A DNA stretch of 64,000 nt. Origin: Burkholderia ubonensis subsp. mesacidophila (GTDB taxonomy: Bacteria; Pseudomonadota; Gammaproteobacteria; Burkholderiales; Burkholderiaceae). A program made the translations under genes and the position numbers. The stretch is taken from NCBI RefSeq assembly GCF_002097715.1, contig NZ_CP020738.1, positions 1,860,001-1,924,000 of the forward strand, read 5' to 3'. Below are positions 36,241-44,713 of the stretch, in pieces (within the stretch, counting starts at the first letter, position 1; every line of letters begins with the position of its first letter). The notes beneath the pieces were generated by a model, which was given only the letters and a program-made list of their open reading frames with translations, did no database searches and was not told where the DNA came from.

Positions 36241-36259
36241 AATGAGATTGCGTCTCATT
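36241..36259. promoter_or_regulatory. Fur box before the sbnA homologue
   Basis: AATGAGATTGCGTCTCATT is a 19-bp palindrome with 7-bp perfect arms. It differs at only three central positions from the ideal AATGAGAATGATTCTCATT type of Fur box. It lies between the receptor stop codon and the sbnA start codon. Fur binding is inferred. Confidence 0.75.
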
Positions 36260-36302
36260 ACATCTACGATGCGCACGGCGTCCTTTGGAACGCCGCACGC
36301 GC

Positions 36303-38768
36303 TTACCAGCGGTGGGTATAGCTGGCGGTGAGCACGGCGCCCGCGGCAGGCAGGCGGCTCGTGTTGTTGCTGTTGCGCATGAGCTGGCTGTACTGCGGCA
36401 GGTAATAGCGGTTCAGCAGGTTCTCGACGCCGATCGTCACCCGGTCCTTCTTGGTGACCTGGTAGCGCGAGATCAGGTCCAGCGTCGTATAGCTGCCGAC
36501 GTCCATGCGCCCGAAACTGACCTTGTCGTTGAGCCGGTAGTCGCGCGCCGCGTAGAACGTCGCCTGCAAGCGGTTGCTCCAGCGCGAGCTCGGCCGGTAT
36601 TCGAGATAGGCGGTGAGCTTGAGCGGCGGAATGCGGTAGCCCGTCATGTCCTGGAAGTTCGCACTGTTCTGCGGCCGCTCGCGGCCCTGCAGGTAGGTGA
36701 TCGTGCCGCCAGCGCCCCACTTGTCGTCGTCCGACGCGTAGTCGACGGTGGCCTCGACGCCGGCGATCCGCTCGGCCGTGCGCGTCAGGATCAGGCCGTT
36801 GTTGAAGCTCTGCACGTCGCCGAGCTCGGACGTCGTGTAGAAGAGCGCCAGCGTGCCGTCCGCATGATTGCCGAGGCTGCCGCGCCAGCCGATCTCGTAG
36901 TTGTTGATCTTGACGGGTTCGAGGCTCGACGAATGGATGTCGAACCCGGCGGTCGCATTGCGCAACTGCAGGCCCACGTCGGGCAACTGGAATCCCTGGC
37001 TGAACGACGCGTAGACTTCCTGCCCGCGCACCGGCGCATATGCGACGCCGGCATTGAACAGCCACGCGCCATATCCCGTCGAGCCGCCCGGCACCGTGTA
37101 CTTGTTCGCGAGCCGCAGCTGCGAGAGCGGCACGAAGCTGTCGAAGCTCGCGCTCGCGTGCTCGTAGCGCACCCCCGCCTCCGCCGACCACTTGTCGTTG
37201 AACTTGTGCTGCAGCTGCGCAAACCCGCCGACGCTGCGCGTCGTGAGCGGCGGCAGGTACGTCAGCGAGCCGATCTTGCGGTAGACGAGGCCGCCGCTCG
37301 CATCGTAGGCCGACGGCGAGAAAATGTCGTCCGGCATGTCGCTGCGTTCCTGGTTGAAGTCGGCGCCCCACTGGAGCTTCGTGCGGCCGGCGCCGTCGAG
37401 CGGCGTCGTAATCGTCAGGCGGCTGCCGAACACGCGCGAATCCTGCATTACCTGGTCGATATTGTTGCCGCGCGTCGCGACGGCGCGCGCATCGAACGGC
37501 GCAAAGCGCGTGAAGTAGTTCCGGTAGTAGAACTGCGCCGCCACCTCGCTGCCGAGTACATCCTTGTGGACGTACTGCAGGTTGAGCATCGTATTGCGGA
37601 TGCGATTCTGGTCGTCGAGCTGGAGCCCGTCCTTCGCGCGCGCGACGGCCGAGCCGGGCGGCAGCTTCGCCACCGCCGGATCGCTGCCGAAATGCGTGTC
37701 CTGTTTCGCGTCGTAGTGGCTCGCCGACAACACGATGCGCTGGTTCGCGTCGATCCGGAAGCCGAGCTTGCCTTCGACGTTATAGATGTTCGAGTCGAAC
37801 AGGTCGCCCTGGCTGGGCTCCGGCGCGATCCGGTGGCCGCGCGCGTCGTACGCGCTGCCGACATGCTGCGCGCTGGTGCTGAATTCGTATTCGAAGGGCC
37901 CGCGGCTGCCCGCGAAGTACTGCTGCACCGTGCCGCCGAGGCCGCCGCTGCCGAGATGCGACAGTGGCGACGTCATCGAGAACGTGGTCTCGGCGCGCGG
38001 CTCCCCGCCGGGCTGCCGCGTCGTGATCGACACGATGCCGCCCGACGCGCCGGCGCCATACAGCGCGCTGCTGCCGCGCAGCACCTCGAGCTTCTCGATG
38101 TTGTTCGGATCGACGTTCGCGAGGTTGCGCGCGGAGTCGCGGTTGGTGTTCAACGGCACGCCGTCGACCAGCACGAGCATGCTCCGGCCGCGCAACGTCT
38201 GGCCGTAGTCGGTCACCGTGCGGCTGGAATCGGCCATGCCGGGCACCGCCTTGCTGAGCACGGTCGCGAGATTGTTCGAGCCGGCCTCGAGGTCGCGCAG
38301 CTCGTCGCGGCCGATGACGGTGATCTGGCGCGTCGGCCGCACGAGATCGCTGTGCGTGCGATCGCCCGACACCTGGATGGCCTCCAGCTCCACCGTCTGC
38401 GCGGCGCGGCTCTCGCCCGGCGCGGCTTTCGGCGGCGCGGCGGGCGCCGCGCCTTCGACGGTGAACGTGCTCTTGCCGGTCGCCCGGGCCTGCAGGCCGG
38501 AACCCGTCAGCAGCTGGTCGAGCGCGGCGGCGGCGGTCATCCTGCCCTTCACGGCCCGACCGGTGCGCTGCTCGGCGACGGCCGTCGAAAACAGCAGCTG
38601 CGCGCCCGACTGGCGCGCGAACGCATTCAATGCCCGATCGAGACGCCCGGCGGGAATGTCGAACGACACTTCCTCGCCCTGCGCCAATGCCTGCCCCGAC
38701 AGACAGCCGCTCGCAACCGCCACGCATACGACCCGCCCCACCCCCAGGTGGCGCCCAGCAACACCCAT
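36303..38768 (-). CDS. TonB-dependent siderophore receptor with signalling domain
   Basis: This 821-residue outer-membrane transporter imports a ferric siderophore with energy from TonB. After a signal peptide (ending QALAQ near residue 30) comes an STN/secretin-type signalling domain at about 31-105 (VSFDIPAGRLDRALNAFARQ, QLLFSTAVAEQRTGRAVKG). That domain normally contacts a FecR-type regulator. The plug domain follows (TVIGRDELRDLEAGSNNLAT, VLVDGVPLNTN, LEVLRGSSALYGAGASGGIV). The barrel ends in the aromatic terminus ASYTHRW. The ATG at 38768 has a GAGGAG site. It lies between fecR-like and sbnA-like genes on one strand, so ferric staphyloferrin B is the likely ligand, analogous to AleB of Cupriavidus metallidurans. 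Confidence 0.94.
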   Translation of the reverse strand: MGVAGRHLGVGRVVCVAVASGCLSGQALAQGEEVSFDIPAGRLDRALNAFARQSGAQLLFSTAVAEQRTGRAVKGRMTAAAALDQLLTGSGLQARATGKSTFTVEGAAPAAPPKAAPGESRAAQTVELEAIQVSGDRTHSDLVRPTRQITVIGRDELRDLEAGSNNLATVLSKAVPGMADSSRTVTDYGQTLRGRSMLVLVDGVPLNTNRDSARNLANVDPNNIEKLEVLRGSSALYGAGASGGIVSITTRQPGGEPRAETTFSMTSPLSHLGSGGLGGTVQQYFAGSRGPFEYEFSTSAQHVGSAYDARGHRIAPEPSQGDLFDSNIYNVEGKLGFRIDANQRIVLSASHYDAKQDTHFGSDPAVAKLPPGSAVARAKDGLQLDDQNRIRNTMLNLQYVHKDVLGSEVAAQFYYRNYFTRFAPFDARAVATRGNNIDQVMQDSRVFGSRLTITTPLDGAGRTKLQWGADFNQERSDMPDDIFSPSAYDASGGLVYRKIGSLTYLPPLTTRSVGGFAQLQHKFNDKWSAEAGVRYEHASASFDSFVPLSQLRLANKYTVPGGSTGYGAWLFNAGVAYAPVRGQEVYASFSQGFQLPDVGLQLRNATAGFDIHSSSLEPVKINNYEIGWRGSLGNHADGTLALFYTTSELGDVQSFNNGLILTRTAERIAGVEATVDYASDDDKWGAGGTITYLQGRERPQNSANFQDMTGYRIPPLKLTAYLEYRPSSRWSNRLQATFYAARDYRLNDKVSFGRMDVGSYTTLDLISRYQVTKKDRVTIGVENLLNRYYLPQYSQLMRNSNNTSRLPAAGAVLTASYTHRW

Positions 38769-38879
38769 GCTGCTACTCCTCGCTTGAATCGGATTGAATC
38801 GATGACTCTCACGAGGATTGCCGGATTGCCCGGCGGGTTTGTTGACGTCGGAATGAAAATTTTTTTGCCGCGTCGCGGA

Positions 38880-39722
38880 TCAGCGGCGCGCGACGGTCAC
38901 GGTGCCGTCCGCGGCGCGCGTCACCTTGAGCGGCAGCACGCCCGGCAGCATGTCGAGCAGCGCGTCGACGTTGTCGGTATTGAACTGGCCGGACAGCCGC
39001 AGGTTCGCGGCGCGCGGGTCGAGCTCGACCGGCGCGGCCCGATAGCGGCGAATCTCGTCAATGGCGGCACGCAACGGCGTGCCGTCGAACACCAGCCGCC
39101 CGTCGCGCCAGCCGAGCGCGTCGGCGGCGTCGAACGGCCGGCGCGCACCGATCCGGCCCGCCGCGACGACGACCGCCTGATTCGGCCGCAGCGTCGTCGC
39201 AACGCCCGGCCCCGCAGCCACCTCCACCGCGCCGGACACGACGCCGACCCGCACCGCCTGCGCATCGCGACGAACCGCGAAGGACGTGCCGATATCGCGA
39301 ATCGTCACGTCGCCCGCATGCGTGACGAGCGGCCGAAGCGCGGAATGCGCGACGTCGATCGATACTTCGCCACGCTCGACGAACAGTTGACGGGACCGCA
39401 CGCGCCACTCGACGCGCGCCGCGGAGCCGGTATTGAGCGCGAGCCGGCTGCCGTCGGAGAGCGACCACGCGCGGTGCTCGCCGACCGTCGTCGCCAGCGT
39501 GTCGACGCGATAGGCCGGATCGACGAACCAGATCGCGGCGGCCGCAACGGCGCACGACACCGTGCCGCCGACGGTGCGCTGGATCGCCCGGCGACGCGAC
39601 GCACGGCGGACGATCTCGTCGAGCGGGTAACGTGCGCGCAACGCATCCTTGAAGGGGTCGAGCGAGCCGTCGGGAAGGGAGTTCGATGGTTGACTACGGG
39701 AAGGCTCTGGCAACATCGGCAT
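38880..39722 (-). CDS. FecR-like anti-sigma/sigma regulator
   Basis: This 280-residue inner-membrane protein has a short cytoplasmic N-terminus, one membrane helix near residues 50-68 (TVSCAVAAAAIWFV) and a periplasmic FecR domain (EHRAWSLSDGSRLALNTGSA, RLVFDGTPLRAAIDEIRRYR). The C-terminal secretin/TonB-like part is LRLSGQFNTDNVDALLDMLP. FecR proteins relay receptor occupancy to the partner ECF sigma factor. The start at 39722 lies 7 bp after the sigma stop codon, and the receptor gene follows 111 bp downstream. The three genes form a cell-surface signalling set. Confidence 0.93.
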   Translation of the reverse strand: MPMLPEPSRSQPSNSLPDGSLDPFKDALRARYPLDEIVRRASRRRAIQRTVGGTVSCAVAAAAIWFVDPAYRVDTLATTVGEHRAWSLSDGSRLALNTGSAARVEWRVRSRQLFVERGEVSIDVAHSALRPLVTHAGDVTIRDIGTSFAVRRDAQAVRVGVVSGAVEVAAGPGVATTLRPNQAVVVAAGRIGARRPFDAADALGWRDGRLVFDGTPLRAAIDEIRRYRAAPVELDPRAANLRLSGQFNTDNVDALLDMLPGVLPLKVTRAADGTVTVARR

Positions 39723-39729
39723 TTGCCGT

Positions 39730-40263
39730 CTAGGTGTGCAGAGTACTCTGCAGGATCGGAGAGAGGGCCGTCATCGCGCGGGCCATATGCTTGGCGACCA
39801 TATTACGCGAGATCCGCAATTGCGCCGCCACTTCATCCTGCGACAGCTCGTGCAGCTTGTGGAGGATGAACACCTCGCGACAGCGCGCCGGCAACGCATC
39901 GATGATCCGCTCGAGTTCCCGCACGGTCTGCTGATAGCTCAGTGCCTGCGCCCCGTCGACATCATCCGAGCGCATGTCGGGAACGACGATGCCGGCCAGC
40001 TCCGTATGATTCGCATGCACTTCGTCGCCTCGCCAACGGTCGATCGCGCGATGGATCGACAGGTGACGCAAGAAGGCAAGCGGCGTATGGACGCTTTCGC
40101 CGGGCGGCCGCTGAAGCAGTTGCACCCCGACATCCTGCACGACGTCACAGGCGAACGAACGATCGCCGAAGCGATGCCGGACATGGTTGACGAGTTCCTC
40201 GTAATGCTTGACGAATGCGGCGATCAACGGGGAATGAGCGGAGTCGCGGTGCAAGCCTGTCAC
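39730..40263 (-). CDS. FecI-like ECF sigma factor
   Basis: This 177-residue protein is an extracytoplasmic-function sigma factor of the FecI type. Region 2 is visible in HYEELVNHVRHRFGDRSFAC and DVVQDVGVQLL, and region 4 in LERIIDALPARCREVFILHK followed by LSQDEVAAQLRISRNMVAKH. It probably directs transcription of the receptor and perhaps the siderophore operon when the receptor binds its ligand. It is followed by the FecR-like gene and preceded by a strong Fur box at 40296-40314. Confidence 0.93.
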   Translation of the reverse strand: MTGLHRDSAHSPLIAAFVKHYEELVNHVRHRFGDRSFACDVVQDVGVQLLQRPPGESVHTPLAFLRHLSIHRAIDRWRGDEVHANHTELAGIVVPDMRSDDVDGAQALSYQQTVRELERIIDALPARCREVFILHKLHELSQDEVAAQLRISRNMVAKHMARAMTALSPILQSTLHT

Positions 40264-40459
40264 ATTGTTACGGGATGAGCGAGCATCACGCCCAGAATGA
40301 TAATAATTCTCATTATTTCCTCCGCTTACCGAACTGTCAACAACCTTTACGTAGCGGAGGCGTTCGCCTCGGGTGCGTCGTTGATGTCATGGTTTTGCAA
40401 CGCTGCGGCGCGCCGCTGTCGAACGGATGCGCGCCGCTCAGGATCGGCGGCGTCCCGCC
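40264..40459. other. Promoter region of the sigma factor gene
   Basis: This 196-bp gap contains the Fur box and, at 40319-40326 and 40353-40360, an 8-bp inverted repeat (CCTCCGCT / AGCGGAGG) with a 26-base spacer. A smaller hairpin (GAGGC-GTTC-GCCTC-like) lies next to it at about 40357-40370. It could terminate transcription from the DUF3088 gene on the same strand. Confidence 0.4.
40296..40314. promoter_or_regulatory. Fur box before the FecI-like sigma gene
   Basis: AATGATAATAATTCTCATT matches the ideal AATGAGAATGATTCTCATT type of Fur box in 17 of 19 positions. It stands out as an AT-rich island in GC-rich DNA, 33 bp upstream of the sigma start codon. Iron repression of the signalling genes is therefore very likely. 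Confidence 0.88.
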
Positions 40460-40804
40460 TCAATGCACCTTCGGAAAGCCGTGCCGTTGCGCGAGCAGTT
40501 CGAGGATGCGGCGCGGATCGGTGACGTAGCGCACGTCGCCGAGCGCCAGCGCGTCCGGCGGCGCCGGCTGGTCGCGGCCGAGCACCAGCGTCGGCAGGCC
40601 CTGATGCGCGTCGTCGAGCGCGGCGATCACGTCGTGGCGCGGCCGCACGAAGCCGACGCGCTTCACGTCGAGCGACGCCGCGCGCGCCGGGTCGCTCGCG
40701 AGCAGCCCCTCGATCGACAGCCCGTGCGGACAGACGAAACGCTCACCCGGATGCTTCGGATCGCTGAAGCCCGGCTCCAGCAAAAACAGCACATCTCGAC
40801 TCAT
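40460..40804 (-). CDS. DUF3088 family protein
   Basis: This 114-residue cytoplasmic protein matches DUF3088 (MSRDVLFLLEPGFSDPKHPG, FVCPHGLSIEGLLASDP, LPTLVLGRDQP, GDVRYVTDPRRILELLAQRH). The pattern of an N-terminal cysteine region followed by a PTLVL strand suggests a thioredoxin-like fold, but this is only an impression. It is not clearly tied to the siderophore genes downstream, from which the Fur-controlled promoter separates it. Confidence 0.85.
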   Translation of the reverse strand: MSRDVLFLLEPGFSDPKHPGERFVCPHGLSIEGLLASDPARAASLDVKRVGFVRPRHDVIAALDDAHQGLPTLVLGRDQPAPPDALALGDVRYVTDPRRILELLAQRHGFPKVH

Positions 40805-40900
40805 CGTTGCATGCTCCCTGGTTCGGATCGTTCGAGCACGATACGACCGCCGATGGCGATCCCGAACCAAGCAATTCAGCTATCGTTATGCAGCGCTCCG

Positions 40901-41650
40901 TCAATCCAGATAATCCGCGTATTCCTTATGCGCGTAGGCTTCAAGCGTTTGCCACGGCAGGCCTTCGCCATGGGCGGCCGAAACCTGCGTCAACGTCAGC
41001 TTGCGCGCGACACGGCCGTCGGCACCCCGATATTCGACCGTGAGCGGCGCCTGCAGCCGCTCGCTCCAAAGTATCCGGTTCACGCCGCGCGCGCCGGGCG
41101 TATCGATCGTCTGTTCGTACCAGCGGGTGCCGGGCGCACTGCCGGGCCTCGTTACACCGAGCCGTTTCAACCGTGATGGCGGCGTGATGTAGTACGCGTT
41201 GTCCCACGAACCGTCGAAGCCCGTCGTTTCGTACTCCGCCGGCGGCACCCGCACGACGGTCCTGTCCGCCGCGTCGACATACTCGATCCGCACCGCCTTT
41301 CCGTCGTACGTCACGTGCCGCGCCGCAGCCTGGAAGTTGAAGTGCTTGTGCCCGGCATGGGTCGCGGCCGGCTGCACGCCACCGCGCTTTGTATCCGGAT
41401 GAACGCGACCCGGATCGTGGTCGTGGCCGCGTTCGTCGTGTCCGCCGCCTTCGGATGCAACGGGCCGCACACGCTCGACCCAGACATGCCCGTCGCGCCG
41501 AACCATCCTCTCGCGATACGTCACGATGCGGGTCACGCCGTCCGCGGTCACCGTCCGGCTTTCGTGCAGCAGCACGGCGTCGAGAGCTCCTGCCGCGAAG
41601 GCGGGCGCTGCCGCGAGCCAGCATGCGATCACGCCGATGCTTCGTTTCAT
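40901..41650 (-). CDS. Exported histidine-rich hypothetical protein
   Basis: I do not recognise this 249-residue protein. Starting at the ATG at 41650 it has a signal peptide (MKRSIGVIACWLAAAPAFAA). The mature protein has a His/Asp-rich segment (GGGHDERGHDHDPGRVHPD) and a second cluster (THAGHKHFNFQ). These could bind Zn or another divalent metal. A longer open frame upstream to 41683 lacks a sensible signal start. The gene follows two alkaline phosphatase genes, 33 bp after the second one, on the same strand. A helper role for these metal enzymes is a speculation from context and composition. Confidence 0.75.
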   Translation of the reverse strand: MKRSIGVIACWLAAAPAFAAGALDAVLLHESRTVTADGVTRIVTYRERMVRRDGHVWVERVRPVASEGGGHDERGHDHDPGRVHPDTKRGGVQPAATHAGHKHFNFQAAARHVTYDGKAVRIEYVDAADRTVVRVPPAEYETTGFDGSWDNAYYITPPSRLKRLGVTRPGSAPGTRWYEQTIDTPGARGVNRILWSERLQAPLTVEYRGADGRVARKLTLTQVSAAHGEGLPWQTLEAYAHKEYADYLD

Positions 41651-41683
41651 CACGCGTCCCCGGCTTCCATCACGCCGCCTCAT

Positions 41684-43090
41684 TCAGAAGCCGAACGCGG
41701 ATTTGACGAGACCGAACACCTTCGTGTTGTCGATCGTGCCCTTGAACGCTTTCGCGCCCGCACCGTCGGCGAACAGCATCACGTCGCCGCCGCCGTGCGT
41801 CTCGGAGCCGGCGCTGCCCATCCGCACGCCGACTTCCTGCAGATACGCGTTGTCGAGCGCCGTCGCCGAATCCACCGGCGCGCGCACGTTCGGGCGGTTC
41901 GCGCCGTTGCCGAAGACGAGCGTCGTGTACGTGTTGCCGTCCGCGTCCTTGCTCGGCTGGCCGTCGCGATAGCTGCGGCTGATGTCGAGGATCGGATTGC
42001 CGCGTTTCGAATAGCCGTTGATCGTCATCGTGTGGTCATGGTCGGCCGTCACGACGATCAGCGTGTTCGACAAATCGACCTTCGACAGCGCAACGCGGAT
42101 CGCGTCGTCGAATGCAGCCGTGTCCTCGAGCGCACGCTTCGCATTGGTGCCGTGCAGCGCGTGGTCGATGCGGCCGCCTTCGACCATCAGGAAATAGCCG
42201 TTCGAATTCTTCGACAGCAGGTCGATCGCCTTCGACGTCATCTCGGCCAGGCTCGGTTGCGTCGCGCCTTCGCCCTTGCCCGCGACGCGATCGAGTTCGT
42301 ATTCCAGATGGCTCGTCGAACTGAAGAGGCCGATCAGCTTGCCGCCACCCGCCTGCGCGAGCTGATCCTTCGTCGCCACGACCGTGTAGCCCTTCGCCTT
42401 CATTTCGTCGAGCAGATTGCGCCCGTCCGCCCGGCCGCGCTTGTTGGCGGCGAGATCGAACGGCGTCCAGTGATTGCGGCCGCCGCCCATCAGCACGTCG
42501 ACGCCGTCGCCGAGCGCCGCGTTGTAGCCGGCGCCGCCCGGCGCCGCCTGCGCGGCGATGTCGTACTGCGCGTCGCGATGGCAAATGTGCGAATAGGTGG
42601 CGGCGGGCGTCGCGTGCGTGAGCTCGGTCGTCGTGATCGCGCCGACCGCCTTGCCGCGCGCCTTGGCCAGCTCCAGCAGCGTGGCGGCCGGCTTGCCGTT
42701 GCCCGGCGCGCAGTTGTTGACCGTCTTGTTGCCGTTCGCATCGTTGCCCGGCGCGACGGCGCGCGTGTCGGACGACATCGACAGCACTTCGTTGTTCATC
42801 TTGACGCCCGTCATGTACGCGGCCATCGACGGTGCGCTGTCGGTCGTCTGGGCATCGTTCGAGAAGGTCTTGACGCGCGCCGTGCGGGCGAGCTTTTCCA
42901 TCGTCAGCTGCCCCGACTCGCCGACCTTGTAGATTCGGCTCGCCGTCACGGTCGTCGGCCCCATGCCGTCGCCGAGGAAGAAAATCACGTTCTGCGCCTG
43001 GCCGGCGGCATGCGCCGCCTGCCCCAGCGAGCCGCCCGCGAAACCCGCAACGGCAAGCGTCGCCATTGCGATGCGCTTGATTGTCGACAT
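41684..43090 (-). CDS. Alkaline phosphatase, PhoA family
   Basis: This 468-residue periplasmic phosphomonoesterase releases phosphate from organic esters. A signal peptide ends around AAHAAG (residues 25-30). The nucleophile is Ser85 in DSAPSMAAYMTG, and metal ligands are seen in VIFFLGDGMG, VEGGRIDHALHG, TADHDHT and the late SETHGGGDV. All are intact. It lies 32 bp downstream of a second, related phosphatase gene, so the pair arose by duplication or joint acquisition. The conserved cysteines (CAPGNGK, SHICHRD) may form a disulfide. Confidence 0.95.
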   Translation of the reverse strand: MSTIKRIAMATLAVAGFAGGSLGQAAHAAGQAQNVIFFLGDGMGPTTVTASRIYKVGESGQLTMEKLARTARVKTFSNDAQTTDSAPSMAAYMTGVKMNNEVLSMSSDTRAVAPGNDANGNKTVNNCAPGNGKPAATLLELAKARGKAVGAITTTELTHATPAATYSHICHRDAQYDIAAQAAPGGAGYNAALGDGVDVLMGGGRNHWTPFDLAANKRGRADGRNLLDEMKAKGYTVVATKDQLAQAGGGKLIGLFSSTSHLEYELDRVAGKGEGATQPSLAEMTSKAIDLLSKNSNGYFLMVEGGRIDHALHGTNAKRALEDTAAFDDAIRVALSKVDLSNTLIVVTADHDHTMTINGYSKRGNPILDISRSYRDGQPSKDADGNTYTTLVFGNGANRPNVRAPVDSATALDNAYLQEVGVRMGSAGSETHGGGDVMLFADGAGAKAFKGTIDNTKVFGLVKSAFGF

Positions 43091-43122
43091 CCTGTTTTCC
43101 CCTGTACCTGTAGAGACCGCGC

Positions 43123-44550
43123 TTACAGCTGCACCGCGCTGCGCACCAGCTCGAAGACCTTGTTGTTCTCGATCACGCCATGGAAGTTGTCGGCGCCCCG
43201 GCCGATCGCACCGAGGAACACGTCGGTCCCGCCATGGGTTTCGCTGCCCTTGTCCATCCGCACGACCGCTTCCTGACGGTAGTCGTCCGCGCCGGTCACC
43301 GCGTCGGTGAGGTTCGTGCCCGCGCGGCTGCCCTGCACGCGGTTCTCGCCATTGCCGAACCCGATGATCGTGTAAGGCGCGCCGTCGGCGTCCTTCGCGA
43401 TCGAGCCCGTCTGGTAGCTGCGCAACACGCCGAGCACGCCCGGCTTGCCGGTTTCGGTCTTGCCGGTGCGCGCCGCATAGCCGTTCAGCACCAGCGTGTG
43501 GTCGTGGTCGGCCGTCACGACGATCAGCGTATTGCGCAGATCCGGGTCGGTCTTGCGCACCTTGTCGAGCGCCGCCTTGATCGCGTTGTCGAACGCGACC
43601 GTGTCCTGCAGCGCGCGCTTCGCGTTGGTGTCGTGCAGCGCGTGGTCGATGCGGCCGCCTTCGACCATCAGGAAATAGCCGTTCGCGTTCTTCTGCAGCA
43701 CGTCGAGCGCGCGCGTCGTCATGTCGGCGAGGCTCGGCTCCTTCGTCGCGTTACGATCGAGGTCGTAGCTCATGTGACTCGACGCGAACAGGCCGACGAG
43801 CTTGCCGCCCTTCGTCGCGTCGGCGGCCAGCAGGTCCTCGCGATTCTGCGCGACCGCGTAGCCCTTTGCCTTCAGTTCGTTGAGCAGGTTGCGGCCGTCG
43901 CTGCGCTTGCCGCCGCCGTCCTTCGGCGCGAAGAATTGCGAACCGCCGCCGAGCACGACGTCGACCCCGTCGCCGAGCGCGGCGTTGTAGCCTGCGCCTC
44001 CCGGCACGAGCTGCGCGGCGATGTCGTTTTCCGCGTCACGATGGCAGACGTGCGCGTAGGTCGCCGCAGGCGTCGCGTGGGTGACGCGCGTCGTCGTCAC
44101 GACGCCCGTCGCCAGCCCCTTGGCCTTCGCGATCTCGAGCAGCGTCGGCGCCGGCTTGCCGTTGTTCGCGCCGCAGTTGCCGGTGAGATTCGCGGTCGGT
44201 TCGAGCGCCTTCGTATCGGGCGTCATCGAGATCACTTCGTTGTTGGTCTTCACGCCCGTCATGTACGCGGACATCGACGGCGCGCTGTCGGTCACCTGCG
44301 CATCGTTCGAGTAGGTCTTCACGAACGCGGTTTCGGGCAACGTATCGAGCGTCAGTTCGCCGTCCTCGCCGACCGCGTAGATCCGGGCGGCCGTCAGCGT
44401 CGTGAGGCCCATGCCGTCGCCGAGGAAAAAGATCACGTTGCGCGCGGCCGTCGGCCCGGGCACGGCGCTCGCCGGCCCGTCGTCGCTGCCGCAACCCGCC
44501 AGCACGAAGGCGCTTGCACACAGCAGCGCCGCCAGTCTCGTTCGCTTCAT
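43123..44550 (-). CDS. Alkaline phosphatase, PhoA family, lipoprotein form
   Basis: This 475-residue phosphatase is clearly related to the one at 41684-43090 along its whole length. Catalytic Ser89 is in DSAPSMSAYMTG, with metal-binding VEGGRIDHALHD, TADHDHT and SETHGG. It differs at the N-terminus, which has a lipobox VLAGC (Cys20), so it is probably anchored as a lipoprotein while the other is soluble. The ATG at 44550 has a GGGGAAG site. It is the first gene of the phosphatase operon. A Pho-box-like repeat and an inverted repeat lie just upstream, consistent with phosphate-starvation control. Confidence 0.94.
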   Translation of the reverse strand: MKRTRLAALLCASAFVLAGCGSDDGPASAVPGPTAARNVIFFLGDGMGLTTLTAARIYAVGEDGELTLDTLPETAFVKTYSNDAQVTDSAPSMSAYMTGVKTNNEVISMTPDTKALEPTANLTGNCGANNGKPAPTLLEIAKAKGLATGVVTTTRVTHATPAATYAHVCHRDAENDIAAQLVPGGAGYNAALGDGVDVVLGGGSQFFAPKDGGGKRSDGRNLLNELKAKGYAVAQNREDLLAADATKGGKLVGLFASSHMSYDLDRNATKEPSLADMTTRALDVLQKNANGYFLMVEGGRIDHALHDTNAKRALQDTVAFDNAIKAALDKVRKTDPDLRNTLIVVTADHDHTLVLNGYAARTGKTETGKPGVLGVLRSYQTGSIAKDADGAPYTIIGFGNGENRVQGSRAGTNLTDAVTGADDYRQEAVVRMDKGSETHGGTDVFLGAIGRGADNFHGVIENNKVFELVRSAVQL

Positions 44551-44571
44551 GTCTTCGGCTTCCCCTACGTG

Positions 44572-44594
44572 AATGCTTTCTGAATGAAAGCATT
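44572..44594 (-). promoter_or_regulatory. Inverted repeat in the phosphatase operon leader
   Basis: AATGCTTT and AAAGCATT form a perfect 8-bp inverted repeat with a 7-base loop, 22 bp upstream of the phosphatase start codon. Nearby CTAC/GTAG bases could extend it. It could be a leader hairpin or a protein-binding site. Confidence 0.45.
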
Positions 44595-44606
44595 GTAGGG
44601 AGCCAG

Positions 44607-44625
44607 TGTGACGCGAACGTGAATG
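44607..44625 (-). promoter_or_regulatory. Possible Pho box
   Basis: On the minus strand TTCAC and GTCAC occur 11 bp apart, the spacing of PhoB half-sites, about 60 bp upstream of the first alkaline phosphatase gene. The half-sites match the known TGTCA type only partly. The call leans on gene function and spacing. Confidence 0.35.
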
Positions 44626-44713
44626 GAATCTGGAAGGAAAAGAAGGATTGTTGAAAGATGCTTGCCCCAAGCCGGGGCAAAGCGCCTGCGCCGGGTTGTG
44701 CTCCCGTGCGGGT

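Noticed and set aside
36285..39869. 1194-codon open frame on the plus strand across the receptor and FecR region
   Set aside because: Its translation is Arg/Ala/His-rich with no domains and lies opposite clear genes; it is a product of high GC content.
40319..40370. Possible CRISPR or repeat array near the sigma promoter
   Set aside because: It is a single pair of short inverted repeats, with no regularly spaced units.
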